Part shown: one piece after another, positions 1 to 12,014 of the stretch
Layout: each line of letters opens with the position of its first letter
Position numbering within the stretch: position 1 is the first letter of the stretch
The notes under the pieces: generated by a model
Database searches by the model: none
Seen by the model: the letters and a program-made list of their open reading frames with translations, nothing else
Told to the model about the DNA's origin: nothing
Source: Cryptomeria japonica
Taxonomy: Eukaryota > Streptophyta > Pinopsida > Cupressales > Cupressaceae
DNA: 64,000 nt
Direction: 5' to 3'
Assembly (NCBI RefSeq): GCF_030272615.1
Contig: NC_081408.1
Span: 614,031,977 to 614,095,976 of the forward strand
Position numbers and translations under genes: made by a program

Positions 1-288
1 AAGATAGCAGATTTCTGAACAGAGAAAGTATCTTTCATTATTGTAAATCAGATTTAAAGAAACAGGGCATTTAAAGACAGGGCACACATAATATTTTCAA
101 AAGGTGGAGGAAATAAATTATATAACAGAATTCTATTAAAGCGTGAAATTTCTACAGCTCCTTATAAGTAATTTCTAAATTTGATCGTGTGAGCTTTGAA
201 ATTAACAATCTTTCGGATCAAACTCCAATAACATGAAAAGAGAACAAAAGAGTCTAATAAAAAAGGGGTTTGGTTAATTAATTCGTAC

Positions 289-607
289 CTGCAGAGAATT
301 CCAGAACAACAACAACTGTCATCACTGCCCAAATTGCATTATCTCCAACTCCCACCCCACGGAATAATGGATCCCAAAGACATACAAGAGAAACCACTGA
401 CAGTGCCAGCCCAACTTTCATGGCATGTATAATCCTTCTCGGATCTTCTACTCCCACATCCAATATCTTTCTGCACCAGGCCATTATAACTTCTTTTATA
501 TTTAACCCAACTTTTCTTATCACTCCCCTATTTTTAGGCTCATTACAGCCATTTTGTTGATCAGAAGTAATGTTAACTCTGCATTCACCGCTGGCAACAC
601 CCGCCAT
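289..607 (-). CDS. ALMT: ALMT anion channel, copy A, first coding exon (partial gene)
   Basis: Seen: ATG at 605-607 opens a 106-codon exon ending in phase 1 at a GT donor (289|288). It encodes a short polar N-terminus, the ALMT-family stretch VEDPRRIIHAMKVGLAL, a first membrane span and the start of a second ending in VVVVLEFSAG. That last motif is typical of the ALMT12/QUAC1 clade; many other ALMTs have FEFTVG there. Known of the family: six-span malate or anion channels of plasma membrane or tonoplast; ALMT12 is the rapid-type guard-cell anion channel. The frame stays open upstream of the ATG only to a stop just before a perfect acceptor (TGTTTCTCAG, about 633-642 on the minus strand), so an upstream 5'UTR exon is likely. 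The other five exons lie left of the window. Copy B is a tandem paralogue. Confidence 0.9.
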
Positions 608-920
608 TACCCAAATCAATTCCAAAAGAAACCTGAGAAACAGAGATGGTACACAAATCAATTAGATTCCAAATGAAGCAGATCGACTTAAGTAATGCTT
701 CTTGGTCTGAATAGTTACAGAAATTCTAACATGAAATGAACAAAAAAGTCCCTAATCGAAAGAACAGAATCCCCCATAAAATCGAAAGAACACCGTAGCC
801 ATTTTTAAAACAGAAACCCCCATGAAACTGTGAGCACCTTAATGAACTCAATCGTTGTGCAGCGGATCTTATAAACTTTGGGGATCCCCCCAACTGTTCG
901 TTTTCCTCTTTTGCTTACAT

Positions 921-928
921 TATTTATA
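921..928 (-). promoter_or_regulatory. TATA box of ALMT copy A
   Basis: TATAAATA on the minus strand, about 314 bp upstream of the copy A ATG. The aligned position in copy B (about 49112-49120) reads TATAAGGA, so the box is weaker there. A promoter role is inferred from position and conservation of the flanks (AGGAAAACGAACAG on the same strand in both copies). Confidence 0.55.
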
Positions 929-1648
929 AGATGGGAACAGAGAAAAACTCGGCTTCTAAAATGAATTAGCTGGTACATTTCTCGTTTTAAAAATGGCAGA
1001 GATAAAACTTGCCATATACAATGAATTACGGGGTAGATATTATGATCTATTTAAAAATTAGTGGTTGTTGACATCTGTCAACATTTTAGTTGGTATATGT
1101 ACAAAATCTTCATACACCATTTACTTATAAAAGCTTTGAGTCTCAATGCTTACCTAATAATGATGAATATACCCTCACCAGGTAAGAATACTGTTCCATA
1201 TTTTATACAGAAATATATGAAATGCAATTATTTTTCATGGGACAAAGAAAGAAGTAAAAAAGAATATGAAAATGAAATAACACCTCCACAAGATGATCTG
1301 AACAGGAAAAAGCGAGTCAAGGACACCCTTCACATCAGAGAATTTCAATTAACGAGGTAAAGAAAATCTATATTTCAACGCGATTGTAAGGTGCAGATTC
1401 AGTCCATAGAGCTCGGAGTGCACGTACACCATTCCGTACAATATTTTTGACAGGAAATCGGCTCACTGTTTTTCATCGAACTTGCCGGGCAAATTCATAG
1501 AAAGGCAATAACACCTTCCCAAGCTAATTTTAGTGGAAACATCTTCCACGTTTTGTAAAGTCTAAAACATTGTGTAACACTTCTTTTATTCATAAACAAT
1601 ACAGAATCATAAGAAGTACAAAGAATTTCTAGATTTTAAAAATATTCT

Positions 1649-2391
1649 ATAAAAAATTCTTGGTATTATTAATTTTTGGTTTTAGGTCTGAATTTAGTCA
1701 ATTGTGTCGAATATTTGTATTGAAGATGATTGAATGTTAAATCGTTAATTCAGTTTGGTCAATATGAGCTTATAATTAGAAATTGAATAATAACTTGATT
1801 GTAATTTTTAATATTAGATGATATTTAGATTTCGCATTGCTATATAGAAGCCAATGGTATGGTAGATATGTTGGTCTCAGGAGCTTGAGATTTTCATGTT
1901 TTGAATGATTCTATTTTGAGCAACATTGTTAAAAAAATGCATAATGCATAATTTATTATCTTAATCTAATGTCCTAATTACATTTCTCTCATCAATTGTC
2001 AACTATTCATTAGGGCTTGGTAGCAAGCACCTATGTTATTTTTATGCATGTAAGATTATTATCTTTCACATTTATTTATATTTCTTTATTTTTTGATTTT
2101 TAAAAAATTTTCTTTAGCTTATTAGTAGTTATTGTGAGGCAATACTATTGTAATAGATTAAATGTTAATTTTTTATTATTAAATTAATTTTCCATTAATT
2201 ACATATCTTTATTAATTTAATTTAATTTTAAAATTATATTTCATAAAATTAAGGTATGAGATTTTTAACTTTATAAATTATAGATTTTTTTTTTATCTTA
2301 TTTTATTTTCTCTTACTTATTAATATCATTTATATTCTAGTATTTTATTTTTCATTCATTATAATAAATTTAAACTTGAGTAGTTGAGTTG
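1649..2391. other. AT-rich spacer, no gene seen
   Basis: Very AT-rich, with homopolymer T runs and no reading frame of interest. It lies between the duplicated ALMT block and the probable left end of copia-1. Confidence 0.6.
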
Positions 2392-3930
2392 TGTTGCCAT
2401 TGATGTTAACCTATCTAGTGTTGTCATTGATGTCACTATGTGCTGTAGATGGTTTGAAAGTGAGTGTTCTGATGTTCTTGTGTGGTCTAATGGTGATATT
2501 GAGGTGTTTCCAGATTGTTGGTGTAGTGGAAGTTTCAATATGCAGGAAACAATATTTATATGTAGGAAAGCGTATTTAATGTCCTAGTGGAAGAATGCTT
2601 TGCATTCCTCCATATTGTGAAAATTATGGATTGTGATTCTAGATATAATGTTTATGATCTATGTATATTGAACTAGCAATTTTTTAGTTTCTCTATTGCT
2701 CAGATGATAGGGTTGGTTGTTGTTGTTTCTGACAATGAGATGTATGTCGGAACTTGATGTGTGGATTCAAGTGTCGTGGCTTGGAGGACATGTTCATTTG
2801 GTTTGTTTAGTGTTCCAGTTTAGTTTTTTGGTGTTGGTTTGATCTACATGAGAATTAATGTTGTTATAAGTTTAGTGTTGTTAGCTATTTTGGTCTCTAG
2901 CTAACTAAGGTGGTATATCTTATTTGGATCATGCTCTTTTGGTTTGGATATGCTTTGGAGATTGAGTTTAGATGTTGATATGGGACTCACCATGTTGTGT
3001 ATAGATCCACATTATGTATTTTTCATTGGAGGATATTTTTGGGCTGACCGGTTAACATGTTTTATTGTTTATATACATATTTCATTTGATGTTAACTTTA
3101 GAGGATGTATTAGTATGTGTGGTTCTTTGGAAGTATTTTAGAAGGGTGATTTGTGATGTGTTTGGGTCCCCTCTATCTCGTAGAGTGGACAACATTTGGT
3201 ATTATTGGTTTGGATGGGCTAATTTATGTAAATTTATATATCTTATTTGTGGCTAACCTAGTTCAAGATTTTAATGAATGATCTTGTATATATAGATGTG
3301 TGGATGTTTGAATTCGGGTATAGAATGTGCATGAATTGATGTGAAGTGGATGTGAATGATATGCAAGTAGATTTGGTGCAAAAATTAATCTGTGAAGAGC
3401 TTTGATAATGATATTATCAGTGTGACAGTGTTCTGAGATAGGGAATGATGTCAAATGTGTTTGCTATGATATTGGTCGCATGACACAGTGGTTCAAGGAT
3501 AATTTCATGATCAAGAAATATTATTTATTTTAGTTCATCTATTCCCTATACCTTTTAGAATAAGGTGTATTCCTTTTGGCAGTTTGTGTAATCATTTGTA
3601 TCTTGCCCTAAGATAGCGAGCCTCATTAATGCAAGTCCTTTGTACCTTGCCCTAAGGTTGTGCATCTTAGTCTTAAAAGTCATATCAGGTGTTGTTATCT
3701 TCTTCTCCTTGAGCCTAAAATATTGTAGTCAATTATTCATATTGTGAATGTGATTCTCATTGTGGTTTTTCCATACTTAGGGTTTATCACGTAAATCTGA
3801 CATTCATATGTTTATTGTGATTTTTTCTTTCATATTGTATTAAAAAGTTAATTGTGGTTTGAAGTTTAAGAAATAAGAAGAAAATTAGTTTGTGATTCAC
3901 CCTCCTTTTAGTCATGTGGTGTGTTCAACA
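2392..3930 (+). repeat. copia-1 probable 5' LTR
   Basis: It starts TGTTGCCATTGATGTTAACC, the kind of start copia LTRs show (TGTTGGCATTGATGTCAA-like), and ends GTGTTCAACA just before the primer site. Length is about 1.54 kb, close to the copia-2 LTR (1.54 kb). The start is inferred because no partner LTR remains for comparison. The short ORFs within it are not supported as genes. Confidence 0.5.
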
Positions 3931-4009
3931 ATTTGTGTCAAAGAAATGTTCCTCGTAGAGAAGCTTAACTACTTGAGGAAGATCTGAAATGGTGTAGGAA
4001 GTTAACTAT

Positions 4010-4995
4010 AAAGCACCAAAGTTTGATGTCACATATTACTCCTATTGGAAGGAAAGGAAGGAATATCATTTGGAATCTCTGCCAACTAGAATATGGGATA
4101 TTATCAAGACTAGATATATTGCTCTGACAAAAGATCCTCAAACTCTAGATGAGGTTAAGGTACATGAGAATAATGCAAAGGCTAGAGTTGCAATTATTAG
4201 TTGCTTAAGTGGTCCATTATTTTCTAAACTTATGGGGTTGAATATTGCTAAAGAAATCTAGGAGAAGTTGAGTAGTGTATATGAAGGTGATTTGATGACA
4301 AAGAAAACCAAGTTAACAAACCTTAAGCACAAGTTTGAGAATCAAAGGATGAGAATATTGAAAGTTATCTACACTAGGTAAATGAGATTGTAAGTGCAAT
4401 TAGGGGTGTTGGTGAAAGCTAGAAGAAAGTGGAGTTGTGAGAAAATTGATGTTAACACTATCATAATTCTGCAAAGCTAAGAAGTATGAAATTAAAGAGA
4501 GATGATATGAACAAATACACCTTGGATCAGTTGTATGGATCACTCTCTACCTTTCAAATTGCTGAGCTAGATGATTTGTGGTAAAAGAAGAAAGAAGCAA
4601 CATTCAAAGATACCAAGAAGATTGAAGATGAACTTGAAGCAAGCAATGACATGGATGAGATAGAAGCAAAATTTGTGAAAATATTGAAGAAAGGGTCCCA
4701 AAAAATATAAAGGTAAGTTACCCTTCAAATATTTCAATTGTAAAAGAATTGGTCATTATTCTTCTATATGTACTTATAAGGAGGATTATGGTAAGATATT
4801 TAATTATGATAATAAGGGAGATGACAGTTACCTCTAGAATAATAGAAATAAGAGAATTTAGATGATAGAGAGAGGTGTAAGAAGAATTTATGTTCAATGG
4901 AGACTCATTTATCTAAGGATGAAGATGGCGATGACTCAGATGAAGACTCATTATTTTTAGCTGAAGAGGAGAAGACTAATGAAAGGCTTAGCAAT
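4010..4995 (+). pseudogene. copia-1 gag remnant
   Basis: Broken frames match a copia Gag: an N-terminal segment (4070-4261) and a CCHC zinc knuckle near 4730-4790 (FNCKRIGHYSSIC), followed by an acidic stretch. Several in-frame stops and frameshifts interrupt it. Gag would form the virus-like particle and the knuckle would bind the element RNA; this copy cannot make either. Confidence 0.65.
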
Positions 4996-4999
4996 TTGA

Positions 5000-6830
5000 A
5001 AGGCTAGAGAACTAGTAAGTGTGAAGACTGCACTACATGCAAAAGTAAATCCTCAAGCATGGATAATTGATTCTGAATGTTCAAATCACATGACAAGTGA
5101 TAAAGAAAAGTTCATTGATTTTGAAAATTATGATGGTGGATTTGTAAAGTTTGCAGGTGAGAAAGTTGCACCCATTTGTGGTAAAGGTACTATTTTCATT
5201 CATGGTAAACACAAGATTGTTGATGTTTATTGTGTTAATAGTCTAAGAAATAATATTTTGAGTATGAGTCAAATGTGCAATAAGGGTTATAAGATCACAT
5301 TTCATAGGTGCAAATGTGAAATCAAAAAAAGAAGTTTCAGGAGATTAGTTGTAAGAGGTATAAGAACTAATGGTAATGTCTACTATGTGAAGGATAATAG
5401 TGGAAGCAATTGTATGCTAGTATAGCATAGTGAATGTTGGTTATGGGACAAAAGGATGTGACATATAAATTTTGACAATATGGTGAAGATCAATTCTACT
5501 CATGTTGTGAGAGATATGCTAAAGATTATCAAACTTGTTGATACTATATGCCTAGAATGTTAGTTGAGAAAGAAAACAAATAGGAGATTCAAGAACAAAG
5601 AGTATTCAATTTCAAAACCTTTGGAGTTGATTAATACATATCTATGTGTACCTACAAGGTCAAGAGGATTGAGTGGCAAAAGGTATTTTGTGTTGCTTAT
5701 TAATGGTCATTCTAGAATGACATGGGTTACTTTTTTGAAAGAAAAATCTAAAGAATTAGAAAAGTTTAAAGTATTCAAGTCTATGGTTGAGAATCAAGTA
5801 GATACTAAGATCAAATGTTTAAGGTCTGATAGAGGAGGAGAGTTTACTTCAAATGAATTTGATAGATTATATGAAGAGCATGGTATTAGAAGACATTTTT
5901 CTATTCCTATAACCCCTCAAGAGAATAAAGTTGTTGAAAGAAAGAATAAGATTGTTGTTGAAATGACTAGAACTATGTGAAAGGATGCTAACCTACCTAA
6001 TGAGAATTAGAAAGAAGTTGTGCATACCGTTGTTTACATTATTAGCAAGGTACAAATAAGAGTGAATCACAGAAAGATACCTTATAAACTATGGGATGGA
6101 AAACCTCCTACAATCAAGAATTAAAGAATCTTTGGAAGCAAGTGCTACATAAGGATAACTAAGGAGGATCTAGGGAAGTTTGATGCAAGGTTAGATGAAG
6201 GAATATTTTTAGGATACTCTACAAGGAGTAAGGCATATAGGTGTTACAACAAGAGGATGAATAAGGTTGTGGAGAGAAAATATGAAATTTAGTAAAGAAT
6301 TAAATCAAACTAAGATAGTAGCTAAATTTGAGACTGAAATAGAAGTTGATTTGGTGGCTATAGAAGAGAAGGTTGCTACAGAAGATAAAGATGAAAGAAG
6401 TGTAGAAGAAAAGGAACCTAAACAAACACCTGAGACACCAACACAATATGTGTAGAAGAATAATTTAGAGGATCAAATCGTTGGAGACAAAAATAAAGGA
6501 GTTCAGACAAGAAGAAGACTTGGAAAAACCAATGAACAAGCAAACTAATGTTTCTTATCTCAAGTGGAGAAAAAGACCTATTTGGATGCAATCAAGGATG
6601 AAAGTTAGATAAAGGCAATGGAAGAGGATTTGAATCAGAAGGAGAAAAATCAAACATGGGAATTACCTAGATTGGTGGATAAGAATGTGATAGGAACTAA
6701 GTGGGTGTTCCAGACAAGCTAAATGGAGATGGAAAATTCACTAGGAACAAGGCAAGATTGGCGTGTAAGGGTTATTAACAAGTTGAAAACATAGACATTG
6801 AAGAGACATTTTATCTAGAAGAAAGAATGG
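5000..6830 (+). pseudogene. copia-1 protease / integrase / truncated RT remnant
   Basis: Order seen: the protease-flanking motif WIIDSECSNHMTSDK (5060-5105), where the usual DSGCS has become DSECS. The integrase core follows, with RMTWVTFLKEKSK, LRSDRGGEFTS and the Glu motif VVERKNK (5564-5980). Next comes an integrase C-terminal stretch including GYSTRSKAY (6190-6240), then the first RT words (NVIGTKWVF, 6685-6712). The frame is broken repeatedly, and RT catalytic motifs are absent because the element ends early. Confidence 0.75.
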
Positions 6831-8102
6831 AACTAACTATTCTGCAAATGAAAATGAAAAACACCCAAGATGGAAGGGAGGAAAGGAGACACCTCCCAAT
6901 CCATAGAAAGAGAACCAAAGAGCAAAAGAGACTTGTCATAACTCCCACAATAGTGAAAGACTAGCATAAAAAAACCTAAGAAATAAGGGCTTTGCAAGGG
7001 TCTCCAATAGTAGAGGGAGAGCTGGTCCAAAGGGACACAACCATTGAAGGGTGGAGCGCCCAAATCCAAATGCACCAAAAAACCCAATAGAAACCAAGCT
7101 CAAGAAAACCACAAAACAAAAACCCAAACTGGCCAAAGACTAACGTTGACAAAGTATCTGTAGAGTCACCCAAAAGAGGATAAAAATCTCCCACAGACGG
7201 TTTGAGAGAGGAAAATCCTAGCTAGAGAAGGGAGCTCTAGAAGGCCCGACCTCAAGAAAATATAGGGAAAAAAAAAACCCCTTAAACAACCAATAAATAA
7301 ACACAAAAACATCTGGGTCACTATCTTCATCCCCACTCTTCTCCTCAGCACCCTCCAAAACCCTACAGCCGCCTGCTCCTCCACTCTTAACACCATTAGT
7401 TTTTTCTCCTTATCAAAAGTTTGTTCTTGTGATATGAATTTCATTATCTTCAAATTTATTTAAATGTATGAATGAATGATTTTAAATATGAAGACAATAA
7501 ATAATCACATAAAAGCTTATCAATCAACTCCTAATGACTATTGAAAAAGATTTGGAGCTAAGAATTTTGAAATTAATTTTTTAAATTGGAATTAATCCCA
7601 AACAAGTAAAATAAAAATCCAAGCATTGCAAAATTGATCTTGACCAAAATAAGACATGAATGTGTAAGAATATGAATGGATAAATTAAGATAATGTCCAA
7701 CATTTAAAAATTTCTGAAGATAAAAACAAATAAAAATAGATAAGAATTTAAAAAGAACCAAACACAATATAAAACATGTCATTTGTCATTATGTAATTAT
7801 ATCAAGGAACCCCCATTAAAAAAAACCTAAAACTAATACTAATTTACATTGATATGTAAATTTTATAAATTAGTATAGATGTCTTAAATACATGTATTTA
7901 AAATATTCTTGAATAATTTTATTTATTAAAAAATATTTAATTTACTAAAGAGTTATTTTATCATACTTTATTTAATTATTTAAGCGTTATTTTATTTTAA
8001 TTACTTCAATTTTTTTTATAGTTTTATGTTTTTTTTTTGGTTTTTTTGAAATATATGTTTACTATGTTTTTATTTTTATGTTCATGTCCTTTATACATTA
8101 TT
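6831..8102. other. No gene recognised
   Basis: From 6831 to about 7440 the + strand is purine/A-rich, giving several overlapping open minus-strand frames (84, 66, 72 and 95 codons) with no recognisable domain. From 7440 to 8102 it is AT-rich with T runs. This may be host spacer or a relic of an unknown repeat. It ends at the gypsy-1 target-site duplication GTTAT (8103-8107). Confidence 0.4.
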
Positions 8103-8107
8103 GTTAT

Positions 8108-9027
8108 TGTAGACGTATAAATCCAACCATCTCTTTAAATAAATATTTAATATTTATTTAATTCATCAAAACCACATTCCTCTATTAATTATATTATATT
8201 TAATTAATTTCCCCACTTTCATCTATTTGATTAAACAAACTATTCAATTTATTTAATTAAATTCATATAATCACTTTCTAGCTTTTAATTAAATAAATCA
8301 CTTTATTTAATTAAATCCCCTTCCCCTTTTAATTAAATTCACATTTAATTAAAAATTCCCTTCCAATTTAAATAAATCAAAATTTTATTTAAATTAGGCA
8401 AGTTGTCATTCACTTTTTGGAACAAATCACTTTATTTCAAAAATAAAATCCAAAAATACCTCCCACTTGCCTTCTCTTAATAAATCTATTTGCATGAATA
8501 ATCCTCTTCTAGATCCATCTAGATTCTTCTAATCATCCTAAATTAGCCTAATTCATCTCTTAAACATTAGCACATTCCTTAAGAGAAGTCACTTCTCAAA
8601 AATGCCTCAAAGTCTTTGAAATGCATTGAAGGCTTTATGACCTCAACAAGTTAACCTTCAAAGTCTTCCTAACCATTAATGGTTAATCCAACCTCAACTC
8701 ATGGTTAGAGACTTTCTCTTTAACTTAACGCTCATTTAACCTAGGGGTCTCCTCAAGCACTCATTGTTTTGACCCTAGTTATGTTATTAACCTTTGCACA
8801 AGAGTTTACTCTTTGGGTAAAATCTTTATCCACTGGTTAATCCTAATTAACCCTAACCACACTCTCCTAGGGTGACCCTCATGTCTTCTCAGGCATTTAA
8901 TGCCTCCTACATCTCCTCTCAAGCCACCTCTTGTTGACAATTGTCACCATTTCATTGGTGAAAATTGTAAACATCGATTGAGTAACTTTCAATCCTATCC
9001 CTTGTTAAGATTATTGAATCTTAACCA
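8108..9027 (+). repeat. gypsy-1 5' LTR, left part (U3)
   Basis: Matches 41443-42338 of the 3' LTR. It is broken at 9027 by copia-2 and continues at 18535/18540-19076. Very rich in TTAATTAAAT words. The joined 5' LTR is about 1457 bp against 1429 bp for the 3' LTR. Confidence 0.93.
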
Positions 9028-10564
9028 TGTTGGCAATATTGCATTATAACAGACAATGAAAGATAGTTGACATTTCAATAAGGATATTGAGAAGGTTGTT
9101 GATGATTATGGTTATAACTGATTAAAGATGTTTTACTATCTTGATATTATTATTTTGTCATTGATGTCAAGAAATTGATTTTCTAATTCGTTATGATGTT
9201 GCCATATCTTGGGAAGTATGATATGAAGATTATGAAGAAGTCGGTAAAAGACACAGGAAATAATATGATGAATAAAGGAATGAATAAGGTATTCAATGGG
9301 CAACTACTACCGAGTCAGACAATGATGAGATCATGATGTTTTAGATTGTTTTAACATCATACATATGTTGTAAAATGTAAAGGTTAATACTATACTATGT
9401 TATCAACCAAAGAACCTAGTCGGTAAACCCTAAGGAACCTAGTCGGTAAACCCTAAGGTTATCGCTATCGGTTAATGAAGGCAGAATGTCTACCGAGTGA
9501 AGTTTAGTATTCACCGAGTTGTAATCGAGCTATAATAGAATACATTAAATGTTTACATGCGGTATTTAATGAAAGAAGCTAATGAGCTGGAGCGGATCAA
9601 TGATTGGTAAGCCGTGGAAGAAGTTTGTTAACGAATCTAAGGCACTGGAAAGTCGGCATGAAGATCTACAGCTCAGATTGAACCGCAATACCCTGGCACA
9701 AGTTCCAAGACTATTATGCAAGTTCCAAGGCGGGGTAAAACGTTTTCAGATTGAAAGATGCATTGAACCTGGACAAGATTGAAGATCTGATGGCTATGAT
9801 TGATCATGGGAAATGTGATCAAGGAAATTAAGCGGTTACCTAATTGTTTATAAATAGGAAAGTGTTGATAAACAATGTATGCGAGCAAGTGTATGCACAG
9901 GGATGCTACATAGTGATTACCGAACACAGAAGCTTGAAGACCTGTTAGAATAACGGAGTATAGAAGCCCAAAAGATAGACAAGATTAGTTCTATGTCTAG
10001 ATTGTATTGAACAAATAAGAATCCGCTTTAGCATTTTAGATGTGAAGTTGCAAATAGATTTTTATTACTGTTATTTTGTGAAAGTGATAGAAAATCTCTT
10101 AACCGAGTGGACTTAACAGTCTTATATGTAAATCCTCTAGCAAGGTGACATTCTGATTGAGTGTTTGAAATCCTTTAACAAGGTCACTTCTAACAAAGTG
10201 AAGATCATTATAGATCTGAGGGAAATCCCTTAACCGGGTCACATCTAGCAATGTGTTTGTAATCTTTAACAGGATTTGCTTTTAACCAAGCATAATCTAG
10301 AAGAGTATATTTCTTAGTGGGTCCAAAATCCCAGAGTGGTTTTTTCCTATTTGGGTTTCCACGTTAAATCTGGTGTTATGAGGTTTATATTGTTCATATG
10401 CTTTTGAGTTTGCATGTTTGACAGTTTTGGATATATGATTGATATATATGTTACCGAGGTTGAATCTGATGTTTTTATGGATGGTTAAGTTTGTATGATT
10501 CACCCCCCCCCTCTCATCTTGTTGGCTATTGGATCTGTACTTATATTAAGTATCAGAACTACCA
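9028..10564 (+). repeat. copia-2 5' LTR
   Basis: 1537 bp, TG...CA. Carries a TATAAATA box at 9849-9856, a perfect 23-bp tandem duplication (9412-9434 and 9435-9457), and repeated ACCGAG/TCGGTA words in its first half. The short ORFs here also occur in the 3' LTR and are not genes. Confidence 0.95.
9849..9856 (+). promoter_or_regulatory. copia-2 5' LTR TATA box
   Basis: TATAAATA preceded by ATTGTT; conserved in the 3' LTR at 17820-17827. The U3/R boundary probably lies about 25-35 bp downstream. Confidence 0.6.
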
Positions 10565-10566
10565 AT

Positions 10567-10578
10567 TGGTATCAGAGC
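10567..10578 (+). promoter_or_regulatory. copia-2 primer binding site
   Basis: TGGTATCAGAGC, complementary to the 3' end of plant initiator-methionine tRNA, three bases after the 5' LTR end. This is the usual copia minus-strand primer site. Confidence 0.9.
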
Positions 10579-10628
10579 TTTGGACTCCGGAAGGAAAGTT
10601 TAAAGGCACTTGAGTTAAAGATCCAAAG

Positions 10629-12014
10629 ATGTATAAGAGGGATGCACCGAAGCTAAACAAGTCAAGTTTCTCTACATGGTAGAAAAGGATGAAGCTACAT
10701 CTATCAGGAGTTGGAGAATATGTTGTATACTATCTAGAGAATGATTTTGTCACATCGAGCACCTATCCATTGACTATGGAAGAGATAAAGGTAAAGCAAG
10801 AACATATTCAAGCAATGATTGAAATAACATCTGCATTGACTGATTCAGAGTTTAATGATCTAGAAGGTTGCAATGATGCAAAGGCAATGTGGGATAAGCT
10901 CATATCAGTATATGGAGGAGATGAACATGTTCAAAGAGAAAAAGTAGACAGTTTAAGAGGACAACTTGAATCTATGAGGATGAATGAAGGTGAGAACATA
11001 ACTCAGTACAGTACAAGACTAAAGGAGATTGTCAGTCAAATCAAAGGAGCAGGTGGAACTATTGAAGAAAAAGATATAACAAGTAAGTTGTTAAGAACCC
11101 TTCTACCAGCTTATGCAATCCGAGTCTTAGCAATCAATGAATTGAGGTCAGTACCTAATATGCCAGTTTCCTTGGATTCTACTATTGGTAAGCTACATGC
11201 ATTTGAGTTAAGTTATTTTGATAACAGTGGATCTTCGGTAAATAAAGTTGAATCTGCATTTAGTTCTTTTCATCTTGATGAATCTAATGATTACAATGAA
11301 AGAAAGTATAAGTACTCTGAAGGAGATCACAGTGGAGCAAGTGAAATATTTCGGAAGAACATGGAAGCAGTACACAAATTGTATGAAGAAATCAGAAAGC
11401 AAGAAGAGTTTGAAGCACTATTAGCCAAAAGGTTACCGAGAGGTAAAGGTAAGTATAAAGGAAAACTACCTTTGAAATGTTTCAATTGTGATAAGATTGG
11501 ACATATGGCTTCTAACTATCCTGACAAAGATTTTACTGAAAAGAAAGATTACCGAGATGACAGACAGAAAGATAACCATTACAGAGGACACCGAGACTTC
11601 AGAAGAAGAGATAGAAAGACATGCTTAATAGTTGATGAAGAATCTAACGATGATAAATTAGATGAGACTGATACAGAGGAAGTTGTTTATGTGGCTATCA
11701 AGGATGGATCAGATGAAGAAAGGTATGAAGAAAAAGCCCTAATATCTCACATAAACACTAATGATTCTTGGATTATAGATAGTGGATGCTCACATCATAT
11801 GACAGGAGATAAACACAAGTTTGTTATGTTAGAAGATTATGATGGAGGCTATGTTAGATTTGCTAATGATGCACCATATTCGGTAAGAGGTAAAGGATCT
11901 ATAACACTTCTTGATAATGCAAGATGCAATGATGTCTATTGGGTTGAAGGTTTGAAATACAATTTATTGAGTGTAGCACAGCTAAACAACATAGGTTACC
12001 GAATAGAATTTTAG
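10629..12014 (+). pseudogene. copia-2 gag and protease region
   Basis: The in-frame ATG at 10629 starts the natural frame, but a TAG at 10680-10682 follows the conserved FSTW word. The open part runs from 10689 (ATG) to 12014. Domains: copia Gag (about codons 20-240), basic linker, CCHC knuckle (CFNCDKIGHMASNYP, near 11478-11522, where the last Cys is replaced by Tyr), and a retropepsin-like start WIIDSGCSHHMTGDK (near 11770). A TAG at 12012 breaks the frame before integrase. Gag would build the particle. The frame continues in register after the stop, so these are point mutations, not a designed boundary. Confidence 0.85.

Larger units (their letters stand above)
1..1648 (-). repeat. Duplicated ALMT 5' block, copy A
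   Basis: This block aligns by eye with about 48342-49839, covering part of intron 1, the first coding exon, the promoter and about 700 bp beyond it. Identical landmarks include the start of both blocks (AAGATAGCAGATTTCTGAAC), the exon, and a shared right end near the word AAGAATTTCTAGATTTTAAA, after which the copies diverge. The left limit is the window edge. Copy A has about 120 bp more in intron 1 (roughly 128-235), including TAAATTTGATCGTGTGA, which resembles the terminal repeat of the MITE in copy B intron 3. Confidence 0.9.
2392..6830 (+). mobile_element. copia-1: truncated, decayed Ty1/copia retrotransposon
   Basis: A probable 5' LTR (2392-3930) is followed by a degenerate initiator-Met-tRNA primer site (3933-3944; about 8 of 12 bases of TGGTATCAGAGC), then gag, protease, integrase and the start of reverse transcriptase in copia order. 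The homology stops about 6800-6830, shortly after the RT motif GTKWVF. No 3' LTR was found, so the right end was deleted or lost. Many stops and frameshifts make it an old insertion. Protein words such as WIIDS.CS.HMT and YDGG(F/Y)V are shared with copia-2, so the two are related but clearly diverged. Confidence 0.75.

Noticed and set aside
278-661. ALMT exon starting at the upstream end of the open frame
   Set aside because: The upstream codon is TTG preceded by a splice acceptor; the ATG at 605-607 is the sensible start in copy A.
6833-7453. Cluster of overlapping minus-strand ORFs (62-95 codons)
   Set aside because: Several frames open at once because of base skew; no recognisable motif.
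9582-10503. Short ORFs repeated at 17553-18474
   Set aside because: Inside the copia-2 LTRs; the repetition comes from the LTR pair, not from a gene family.
10567-10578. tRNA-like sequence
   Set aside because: Only the primer-site complement of a tRNA 3' end; no cloverleaf around it. The same holds at 19081, 30167 and 52353.
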